Of a stretch of DNA of 64,000 bases, positions 13,440-23,400 are shown one piece after another. A program made the position numbers and the translations under genes. Within the stretch, counting starts at the first letter, position 1. The number at the start of each line of letters is the position of its first letter. Below the pieces are notes generated by a model that was not told the DNA's origin, did not search any database, and worked only from the letters and a program-made list of their open reading frames with translations. The stretch is from the NCBI GenBank assembly GCA_013397865.1, contig VZTI01003934.1, positions 186,001-250,000 on the forward strand. The letters are read 5' to 3'. This DNA comes from Struthidea cinerea (taxonomy: Eukaryota; Chordata; Aves; Passeriformes; Corcoracidae).

Positions 13440-14163
13440 AGTTATGTGCATCATGATGGGGAAAGAAGAGAGTTACCAGCAGTCCCGTGAGGACATGATG
13501 GACACAATTACAAGCAAAGGACCCAGGATAATGTGTGTGAAGAGGAACACAAAATCAGCAAAATAGAGTTAAGCAAGGTCATCTTAATTGCCTACAAGAA
13601 ATTGCATGGAAGCAAGGAGTGCCTATGGGGCACTGTGATGGGAAAACACAGGAGGACACCAGTGTGCCCCTCAGGAGTGCCTGCACACTCATGCATGCAG
13701 CATGGGGAATAACCATGAGGAGCTAGAGATCTGCCTGCCATCACAGGTCCTGATCATTTTGGGATCACAGAGACGTGGAATGGCTGTCACGGCTGGAGTG
13801 CTCCAAGATAAGGATGCAAGCTCTTAGGAAGGACAGGTTTAGAAGGTGAAGAGAAGGAGTTGCCCTTTGTGACAGAACAGCTTGTGTGCATGGAGCTTTG
13901 CCTGGGGATGGATGATGAGCCAACTGAGAGCCTAAGGATATACTCCATAGTCCTGGGTAAGGAATGAGGAAAAAAGCACCATGAAACCTTTTACTGAGCA
14001 CTGGAAGAGGCTGTCGAAGAAAGGTTGTGGAATCTCCATATCAAAAAATAATATATAAAAATAAAGCCACCTGAACGTGGTCTTGGGCAACAAGTGACAC
14101 TGCTTGAGCATGGGGGTTAGACATTTCTTCTAGCCTCAACCACTTCATGATTTTGTGATCATA
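13440..14163 (+). mobile_element. Degraded CR1 with internal deletion (5' ORF2 region joined to 3' end)
   Basis: Around 13670-13960 the text resembles the endonuclease-coding 5' part of CR1 ORF2 (ACTCATGCATGCAGCATGGG, GGGATCACAGAGACGTGGAA, GGATGGATGATGAGCCAACT). From about 13990 it continues with 3'-end text (GAGCACTGGAAGAGGCTGTC, CACCTGAACGTGGTCTTGGG, GACACTGCTTGAGCATGGGG, TTCATGATTTTGTGAT). The reverse transcriptase region is missing. The exact left edge is unclear. Confidence 0.6.
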
Positions 14164-14929
14164 CAAAGACTGAAGCCAAGTGTTGACTGGGTAATCCAAA
14201 GGGAGTCTTGGCTTCAGTGTAATAAAACAGTCAAAAATAGGTAAATTACAAATTCTGTTGGTATGAGTGCTTTCAAACCACCACTCTATGAAGTCTGGCG
14301 ATACAATGGGCAATGAACTGCTTTTCTTCATTATAGGAGCAATCTCTGAGCTCTAATCATAACAATTGCAAGATTACTTAACTGTTTCATAATGAAAAAT
14401 AGCACCTGGAGTTTGAATGGACAGCACTGTCTTCCAAGGCCACAGAATGCAACAGTTGCTGCATTAAGACAATGTCCTCTGCCCACAAAGAGATGCTGTA
14501 GTGGTTTAACTTTAGATTTTAATACGTACTTACTTTTTGGTGAGATAAAAATTAGGAGAACGCAGAAGCAGGCACAACTTACAGACTATTACTCAGTTTA
14601 TTAACAGATTTAGAAGACAGAAGGGGAAAAAAAAGAAAAGCTTGCTGTGGTATGGTACATTTCTTCTATGAATTTTACAGGTTTTTACACTGCAAGCCAT
14701 AGATCATCACATGGGGTTATTAAGGATGAATTATGTTGCCTTAAACACGAAGGTTTTGTCTTTGCCCCCAGTCTCTTAAAAGCTTTTTCTCACTTTGCTT
14801 TTAAGCAGCCCGGCATGGACACTTTACAGCCTTCACGGGCTACACATGAATGTTCATCTTTCCATGTACTATAAATGGTTTAAAGAAATGTACAGTTCGA
14901 TATTACAGTTCTTTACCACGGCATGACAG
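14164..14929. other. Intergenic, nothing recognised
   Basis: Sequence between the degraded CR1 and the CpG-rich block. An AATAAA on the minus strand (14602-14597) could end a minus-strand transcript starting in the CpG-rich block, but no coding frame supports one. Confidence 0.5.
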
Positions 14930-15450
14930 AGATATTTTAAACTGCGCGCGTGATAACGCAGCACCGCCTTTTCTTCTCTTCCGAAGCCATCTTAGCTCCG
15001 TCTCACATGACGTGACTCACAGAACTCACTTTTTCTTTGGGCTCCGAACTTGCCATGATACTGCTTGGCTCCACGGTGGAGAGGGACCTGTGCTCTCTCC
15101 CTNNNNNNNNNNNNNNNNNNNNNNNNNNNNNNNNNNNNNNNNNNNNNNNNNNNNNNNNNNNNNNNNNNNNNNNNNNNNNNNNNNNNNNNNNNNNNNNNNN
15201 NNNNNNNNNNNNNNNNNNNNNNNNNNNNNNNNNNNNNNNNNNNNNNNNNNNNNNNNNNNNNNNNNNNNNNNNNNNNNNNNNNNNNNNNNNNNNNNNNNNN
15301 NNNNGGGGGGGCAGAGACCCCGGCCCGGCGGGGCCTGGAGGCCGGGGCCACCCCCCCACCTTCCGGCAGGCGAGCTAGAAAAGAAGGCCAAACTCCGCCT
15401 GCCCGCGCGGTTTAAATATGGAAATTTAGAGAAGCGCTATTGGTTTAAAA
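14930..15450. promoter_or_regulatory. Orphan CpG-rich, promoter-like block interrupted by a gap
   Basis: A local CpG-rich block in AT-rich surroundings: GCGCGCGTGATAACGC on the left, then CCCCGGCCCGGCGGGGCC and CCCGCGCGG right of the gap. Left of the gap it carries a YY1-like site (GCCATCTT, complement AAGATGGC, 14986-14993) and a CRE-like TGACGTGA (15008-15015) overlapping an AP-1 TGACTCA (15013-15019). Right of the gap are TTTAAATA (15411) and an inverted CCAAT box, ATTGG (15439-15443). This resembles a housekeeping promoter, but no gene is recognised on either side. Confidence 0.45.
15103..15304. other. Assembly gap (202 N)
   Basis: Run of N in the centre of the CpG-rich block. The frames that appear to cross it are not supported. 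Confidence 0.99.
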
Positions 15451-15580
15451 GGTTGCTTATCAATTCAGGGTCAACCCACTACAGATGCCTATTCAGGATG
15501 TTGGAAATGGAAGTGGGCACAAACGCAAAAGAAGCAATGTTTTGAGACAGAAGTTTTCATTCAAGTCCTATGATTAATGC

Positions 15581-15632
15581 AAGGAAGTACTGGAATGAAT
15601 ACTTTTAAGGAAGTACTGGAATGAATACTTTT
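15581..15632 (+). repeat. Perfect 26-bp tandem duplication
   Basis: The 26-nt unit beginning AAGGAAGTACTGGAATGAAT occurs twice back to back, at 15581-15606 and 15607-15632, with no mismatch. It sits just right of the CpG-rich block. Confidence 0.95.
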
Positions 15633-16479
15633 AATAAGAGCAGTCAAACAACTCATACATTGGAGTCACATAAAATACATTCACACAAGACATTTGCTTT
15701 GTTGATTCAGATGATAAATACCTCAGTAAAAATTCTTGAGTGTTGAACAGAGTAAAGGGATCAAGTCATCGTGCCCCAACTGTGATACTGATCTGACACT
15801 TTTTACAAGACTTCCTCTGTGGGCTTGGTTGTGCTGGTAAAATGTTAGCAACACTGGAAATATTTGTTTGTTTCAAACTGGATTGTCACTAGCAGACAAG
15901 AGATCAGTATCTTCGAAATTAACCTGTATGTTCATTACCTATTGGAGTGGTATTTGAAAAACAAACTCACCTGGTTTACACTACCAGTTCTTCTTCATCA
16001 TAAGATCTAGAGATTTTACTTTCTTGTATTCCCTTTAAAAACTTCCTGAGATTTAGGGAAAAACAGAACATTCTAATCAGTTCATCTCTGTACTTATTTA
16101 CTCCTAAGAGGAAAAGAGAATGTGTGCTGCTGCACATAATTTTAAAGTGGAAAAATGTGTGATATGGAGAGAGGACAAGATTATTTAAAAACTAAGAACA
16201 ACAAAAAAAAGAAAATATTTATTTATCCCATTTTTCCTCAAAAAATTAACTTTTCAAACATCCTTACATCCTTACAAAAATCTCAGGTTTGAAGAAAGGA
16301 AGGAGAATATGTGTGGAATGTAACACAATTACTCTCTTTATGGTAGATGAGAAAATAAATATTCTGAAAACGCAGTGTATGGATATAAACTTTTCATCTG
16401 GAACACATAAGTAGCATTAAGACTTATAGTTTAGTTTCCTTTTCAAACACATTAAAAGAATAGTAACACTGAAAAATAG
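15633..16479. other. Intergenic, nothing recognised
   Basis: AT-rich sequence between the tandem duplication and the CR1 copy, with no gene-like signal. Confidence 0.65.
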
Positions 16480-17397
16480 CACTCGTGAACATTTGGGGAG
16501 GCCAGTCCTGTTTAATATCTTTATCAATGACCTGAATGAGGGGATCGTGTGTCCCCTCAGTCACTTTGCAGGCAATACCAAGTTGGGTGGGAGTGTTGAT
16601 CTGCTGGATGGCAGGAAGGCTCTGCAGGGGGATCTGGACAGGCTGGATTGGTGGGCTGAGGCCAATTGTGTGAGGTTCAATAAGGCAAAGTGCCAGGTCC
16701 TGCACTTGGGTCACAACAACCCCAGGCAGCTCTACAGGCTGGGGGAAGGGGGCTGGAAAGCTGCCCAGCAGAAAAGGACCTGGGAGTGCTGGTCAACAGC
16801 AGCTGAACATGATCCAGTGTGTGTCCAGGTAGCCAAGGAAGCCAATGGCATCTGGCCTGTATCAGCAATAGTGTGGCCAGCAGGGCCAGGGCAGTGATTG
16901 CCCCCCTGTACTTGGCACTGGTGGGACCACACCTTGAGTGCTGTGTTCAGTTTTGGGCCCCTCACTACAAGAAGGACACTGAGGTTCTGCACGTCCAGAC
17001 ATGGGCAACAGAGCTGGGGAAGGGTCTAGAGAGGAAGTCCGATGAGGAGTGGCTGAGGCAGCTGGGAGTGTTTAGCCTGGAGTAAAGGAGGATCAGGAGT
17101 GACTTTATCACTCTCTAAAACTTCCTGAAAGGAGGTAACAAGTGATAGAACAGTGGAAATTACTCCAAGTTGTGCCAAGGGAGGTCAGGCTAGTAGTGGA
17201 AGTTTCTTCATTGAAGGGTGGTCAGCATTGGAACAGCATACCTCAGGAAGTGGTGAAATAACCATCCCTGGCAGCATTCAAAAAACATGTGGATGTGGCA
17301 TATAGGGACATGGTTTAGTGGTGAACACGTCAGTGCTGGGTTAACAGCTGGACTCCATCTTAGAAGTCTTTTCCAAACTAAGTGATTCTGTGATTTT
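16480..17397 (+). mobile_element. CR1 LINE, longer 3' fragment with reverse transcriptase remnant
   Basis: The first part keeps reverse transcriptase motifs: PVLFNIFINDLNEG, then FAGNTKLGGSV where active elements have FADDTKL, so the catalytic aspartates are lost, then KALQGDLDRLDWWAEAN and NKAKCQVLHLGHNNP. Later sequence matches the C-terminal region (GPHLECCVQFWAPHYKKDTE, EEWLRQLGVFSLE) with frameshifts and stops. The 3' end reads GGACATGGTTTAGTGGTGAA...GTGATTCTGTGATTTT. It is an inactive copy. Confidence 0.93.
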
Positions 17398-17462
17398 CTT
17401 ACCCTGCTGCATTTGCACAGAACTGAGCTGCTTTAAGTTGTCAGTGATGGGTGACAGTAATT

Positions 17463-17800
17463 TCACATTCTCTCCTTTGAGACGTTAATACCGTCCCTGT
17501 CCCGGCTTTGCGGGGTCCTGCCTGCCCCCACAGACGCACGGGTGGGTTCAGTATTATAGTCGGTAGCAAAGAGTCGAGGAGGGTATTTTGCGTGCGTTCC
17601 GGCAGCAGCATTTACTGCTTCTACACTGTCGAAGGTTGCAGAGGCAAATAGGAACATAGCCCGGAAGCTCACAGTTTTACCCGGGGGCGGGGAAAGGGCG
17701 GGACTAGGGAATGGGGACTAACGGGGAAGCTCTGGGGGAGTGACAAGGGGTAGAGGCTAACAGCCAACCGGGGAATTCAAACTGGGATCGATGAACATAA
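17463..17800. other. CpG-rich block, possible solo LTR or orphan promoter
   Basis: CpG-dense sequence (GTCGGTAGCAAAGAGTCGAG, TTTTGCGTGCGTTCCGG) with two GC boxes (GGGGGCGGGG at 17683-17692 and AGGGCGGG at 17695-17702). It begins about 65 nt after a CR1 end. Its density and abrupt edges suggest an endogenous retroviral LTR, perhaps in reverse orientation, but I could not fix the ends or any internal retroviral sequence. A CpG-island promoter is the alternative. Confidence 0.35.
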
Positions 17801-20334
17801 CAGAAAAATGCATCCTGGGAGAAGCCTTTTTGGTCACCCTAACACAATGTATGTTCACCAGCCGCCACAAGACGTACCCCTTAAACTCCACAGAGCATGC
17901 CTAAAGCCTGTTTGGCATCTTGTCTCAAGGCCCTCTGATGTCATAGGGAATGTACAGTGAGCACAGAAAGGGAACATGAGCTTCTAGCAAAAAGCCGGAC
18001 ATCTGAGTTGGAAAACCTGCTTTCTTTAATCTTTCAGTCCTTTACATATAGTGATGGTGGCTCCATAAATTCTAAAAGATCAGAAAATTATTAATAGGTT
18101 TGAAAAAATTTCCTCTCTGCTTTACTCACCATGGTTTGTCACAGAGGATTAAATTTTCTGCTTTTCCTCCCATATCTGCTCCTTAAAACAGATCTGTGCT
18201 TTTTTCGCTCTATGTTACCTTCTCTTCTGCACTTGAGGAACATTCACCTAGCAAATCTACAAAATTCACCTAGCAAAATCTCTTCTTCTGACCTTATCTT
18301 AAAACAGAAAACTAAAGCAAAGGAAAGGAAAGCTGCACCAGGTATTAACAAACTGAAGTGGCAGCTCAGCAGTATTGCTTTGCCAACTGGCAAGATGAAA
18401 AACCAAATGGCAGTGAGTCTGTAGCCTGATCCCAGCCTGGAACATGATTTCCCTTTCAACAGCCTGTTGGAAAATTCTGTCACTGACTTGCAGCCCAAAA
18501 TAAGACTGCAGGAGCTGGTGCTGCACTGGCACTTGCCACTAAATGCGAGCTTAACAACACAATGGGGAAAAAAAAATCTCTGCTGCTCTCTCATGCTGGA
18601 TGGCTCTGGTGCACTGCGCCAAGGAAGAGCTGAGGGAGAAGGCTGAGCCTGACAGGCTGGGAAGTGAACATGAAAGGAAGATAATGTGCCTGGAGGTGCC
18701 AGGGTGGGGAGCTGGGGCTCTGTTGAGAAACAGAAGGATGAATCTATACCCTTGAGAGTGTTTACATAAAGTGCCTCAAAACTGGAGAAGCAGCATGGTA
18801 AGGAAGCATGGAGGAATTCGTCTGAAAGATATTTAAGTCAGCCATAGAGATCAGAGGCAGGAGTCGGTACCTCATTAACAATGAAAGATAATTAGTAGGG
18901 TGGCGATAAATAGCAGACAGCCTTAAAAATGAAGGCATATAGCCAATGTCTGATGTAATTAGAAAAGTATATCCCAGAAATGGGATCAAAAGAGAAAGAG
19001 AGTGGATTATATACTGTCAACCAAATAAGACCTTAGGACAAGTCCCAAGCAGAGTGATGTGGTCATCAAATTAAGATGGCAAAGTCATGTGGACAGCATC
19101 TGACAGACACTATAGCAATTTCTCCCAGTCTTTTCTCAGGGCAGCACGGCTCAGACAGCTGAATCCTAGCAGCAGAGGAGATTGTGAACACACGTACCTG
19201 CCAGAGGAATGATGCTTGTTGCCCCACACCAGCAAAACTCCTGTATTGGTTCTGCTTACGCCTCAGCAAGCAGCATATGCCAGCAAGCCAGCCAGCTAAG
19301 AAGTGTGATGGTTGGGCAGGAACTCTGCTCCTAACACTGCTCATGTTGCAGTTTGTTGTTTTGACCCAAATAAAAAGTGGAGGCTTTGAAAAGTGTCACT
19401 GACACCTACTCACCACATACTGGTTCCTCCAGTACCACTCTTTCTCTTAGCTCCCCTTCACCTATTCATTGCTTGAAATAAGAAAAAACCCAAGATCTTT
19501 AGCAACAAGTCAGCTACTTTTAAAGTCTACAATCACACCCACACTACACAGTTTCTCTGCAAATTTTGGATCCAAAGACCATCATAGTTTCTCCTTGACC
19601 CTTGTTCCTCCTCCAGTAGTCTCTTGACCAGTGAATCTCAGACTCCTCTCCACGTATCTTAGCTTCTATTGGCTGTAAAAAATGCCGTGTTTTCTGCCAC
19701 CTTAGTCTTCTCTTGCTTCCAAAAGAGATTGTGAACAAACAAAGAGGCTACGTCTGCTGATGGCTACCAAGCAAGTGTAACAGTTTCAAAACCACCTCTG
19801 GCTCAGGATGTCCCTGAACTGTGGATGTTAAGAAGTTCTCAAAGAACAGTTTCTTTATGGCTTGTTTCTTATGTTTGTGTCCTAATCATCCCACACTGGC
19901 TGTTGTCTGAGACAGGATAATGGCTCAAAGGGATATTTGATCAGACTCGGCCTGGCAGCGCTGATGGAAGCCCTTCCCCGCCTAGAAGAGGAATGCTGCT
20001 TCTGCCTCTAAAGAAGCAATGAAGTGTTCCCTGGCAAAACTTCTGACAGTCTAACTGCCTTCTTGTGGGAGCCCTTCCCCACCCAGCACGTCTTTGTTTC
20101 TCCATTGGACAGGTTTGCAGTACTTATAAGACCGTCCTGTTGGGAACCTGTCAGAAAACCTACTATATTTCTCCTTCATGGCCCAATTTTATTGTGAAAC
20201 TTTCAGTTCCCTGACAGAAAAGATGGAAATCAATCTTCTACAGCCTGGTCAGATAAGTAAGAAAGTAAAGCTTACTACAGTTGTACATCTGCCCCATGCA
20301 GGATGTCTTTACTTCTTCAGAGATCCTTGCAACG
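17801..20334. other. Intergenic, nothing recognised
   Basis: Mixed composition, only chance frames of up to 116 codons on overlapping strands. No known protein, RNA gene or repeat recognised. Confidence 0.6.
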
Positions 20335-20418
20335 GATGGTCCAGTGCAGGGCCAGGAGTCAGACTTGATGATCCTCTTGGGTCCCTTCCAACTCAGCATA
20401 TTCTGTGATTCTGTTTCT
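20335..20418 (+). mobile_element. Short CR1 3' tail
   Basis: GGGCCAGGAGTCAGACTTGA, TGATCCTCTTGGGTCCCTTC and CAACTCAGCATATTCTGTGA match the last 80 nt of the CR1 copy at 7645-8224. It is a very short 5'-truncated insertion. Confidence 0.8.
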
Positions 20419-23400
20419 GTTTTAAATTAATCCCAAATCAATTTCAAGACCAAAAAGAGACCAGCAAAGATTCTGCAAAATCCTTGTCTCTCCAGCCTGA
20501 TTAGCAGCTTCAGGAGTTACCAGCTTTTAATTCTTGGAAACTGAATGCAGTGTTGATGTCTGATGCAAGTTAGCTCTGTAGCCTCATGGGTTGCTGTTGC
20601 CTAGAACAAGAAATTTCACCTTAGGTGTTCTTTCATGACAAGTGCGTGCTCCTTCTCTTTTTTCTTTATAATGCAAGTACCACTTTTTTGAGCAAGTTGC
20701 CTTTTCTCTTAGCTTTGTTCACATCTGAAGATAAAGTGTGGGGTAAATGACACGAAAAAGAGCATGTAAACATTTTGACAGGTGTAAGCTGGAGCACCAT
20801 CTCAGCCTGTTTGGCCAGCGAGCCACTAGCTCCTTCCAGGCAAGCAAACCAAACAATTTCATTCACATCCAAAGACTGCAGTCTTAGTCCTCCCACACCA
20901 AGAGAAACCCCTCAGGAAACTCACCTTTTGCTGTGCTTGTTCAATGCTAGAGCTAAAAAAGCACCTAGAATTGTAACAATAGCCTGCCTGCTAATCCACT
21001 AAAAGGAAATTGGTCAAATCTTGTGGCTCAGTCCACTTGCAGAAAGTATAATTTTTGAATGTGCTTGCCCAAGTGGATGGTTACCATGGCTCCCTGCCAC
21101 AGCTAAACGGTGCTTTGCGCCTCCCTGAACTTGACAAATCAGTTCTTTTTAATACTGAATGACTTTCTACAATACCATGTTGGTTTTTCCACAGATTTAA
21201 TTTTCAGTCTCGGTAATAAGTTAAGAATAGAAGTATGCATAAATATGTATATTGTTTTATAAAGAAACCAAAGGCAATAGTAAACTACAGACACATTTTT
21301 TCCAGAACCTAATCAAGTACAGCTGTGTTATTACAAGCTTGTGGCAAAAAGCCAGTGAAGGCATTTGGAGAAGGGTTCTTATGAGATGCTGCTGAGCTGT
21401 GGCAGTTGTTCAGCATGCTCAGGAGCAACCTTACCTCCCTGCTCCCCTGAGCTCAGGGGACTGGAAAGACAAGCCAAGAGATCAAAAGCGGAGCCAGGCC
21501 CTGCTTCAGAAGCACAGTTCCCAGGTTTGAATGGGCTAGGCTTTGAGGCACTGCCTTTCGTTCTCTTTGCTCCCCAGGCACTGCAGCTCCAGCATCACGT
21601 CTTTGGTATTTGACAAAGGCCATGCCGAGAGTCCAAGGGTTAGATATACTTTCATGCAGGCTGGACCACTTGGTCTGTGACAGCCCACTCTGCCAGCCCC
21701 TCCTCTCAGGGCTGGGGTTCAGATCACATTTGTTGTACTTTTGTCAAACTCCCACTTTAATTCAGCCCTACTTTAACATCTGAAAAAGACATCTGTTGTT
21801 CTGCTGTGGCCATCTGCTGCCATTCCCAAGAAGCTGGGCCAAAAATATCCAGGGACTTCAAAGAACAGTATTAGCTGAGACATACTTACATTAAGACAGC
21901 CCAGCAAATGGGTTATCTTAAAAACTTACAGGAATGAATGCAACTTAGTTTCTACCTCCTAAGTTATCATCATTATGCCCTTTGAAAAGGGACTGCAGCA
22001 AATGGAACTAATACACCATATAAATACGTAAGGTGTGATAAAATGAAGAATTTATTCAAAGTGGAAGTTCATGAGCAGGAACAGAGAAAAACAAAGGGGC
22101 AATAATCCTTCAGAATTTAAATGCTTTCTAATTTTATAGTAATAACTAATGGTTATTACTATTAACCAGGCATCAACAAACTTGTCATGAGTGATGAGTC
22201 ACTTTATGGTACATTACAGTGGACCTCTTTATGCATCACTTTTTGAAGAGAACAGGACCTGAGGAACTACCCAGGCTGTCTCTGCCCAGTAGTCAAAACT
22301 TTAGTGTGTGGCAGTCCACAAAGAGCTCTGCCTTCACTTTCAGTAAATGACACAAAATAGTCACCTCAGGAACAGTCCTGCCCTGTGACTTTGCAATTCA
22401 GGTCACCCGTGAGTGAAAATATTCTTTATGAGGACTCTATCCAGTTCCCGCGCCTCCCACAGAAGTCTTCCCTTTCACTGTAACACTGGCTAAATAGACC
22501 ATAATATAATATTTGGGATTGTATGTCTTCAGGCTTCTGGGCATTCAACTCTAAAGTGTTTTCAAGATACAATTTATAAACATATTTTTTCCCCTCTGTA
22601 CTCTTATCTGCCTCTGGAAGAGCACAAGCTGCTGTGAACAGATTGTGCTAGCTGAAACAGGCAACACAGTGACAGGAAACCCAAGAGTACACTCTGTAAT
22701 ATTAATGCTCTAAAATTAAAAACTCTTCATTGTTAAGCGGTAAAGGGACGTTAGCCTAAAGTGAAGGTTTTTGTTAAAGATCATATACCCCATGCTGTTA
22801 CAATAGTTCATTCCCACTTCCAGACTTTGGTTGCTAAGCTAAACTGCAGAACTCTTCACAGCATATCCTTTACCAGGAGCAGAGCTAGAAGAGAAATCTA
22901 CAAAATGCTAAAATGGTACTCAGCTTACATTTCATCTCAAGTTTGGCCATCATACTTTGCTATCTTCAACTTCCTGTCTTTGATCAGGAATATTTGATAA
23001 AATATTGCAGAAGTTTGCAATGGAAATAAAAATCAAAAATCATTTTAATAATTAACTAATCCTGATTCAAAATTGAAAATAACTGCTTTGTGTTTGAAAT
23101 TCATCTAGTCTTTCTCAGATGAAGACAGCATTTATTCAAACATTTCAGTTTACTTCAGTAGTGGAAAACCAGTTTGCCTTCATAGTCCATTATAATATTT
23201 CCAGGGGGAGAGCTTTATTACAGGAAAAATAGCTACTCTCAATTTTTGATGACTGGGAAGTCTTCAAGAGCAAAGCATGAAATAAAAGTCTGGTTTTTTC
23301 CTTTTAAATATATATGCTGTATATGATCTGCTTTTTCTAGTCACAGATCAGTCTTTTCCCCCAATCAGGGAAGACTACATGAAATCGAGTGTTAGTGTCC

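Noticed and set aside
14850..15545. Frames of 113-231 codons crossing the smaller gap
   Set aside because: They are artefacts of the N run; the visible ends do not resemble any protein.
17463..17672. Minus-strand frame of 69 codons in the CpG-rich block
   Set aside because: Stop codons are rare in CpG-rich sequence; no protein similarity was recognised, and an LTR or promoter explains the block better.
6346..17898. A shared 15-mer (ACTCCACAGAGCATG) near 6346 and 17885
   Set aside because: The similarity does not extend into the flanks, so I treat it as chance rather than as repeat copies.
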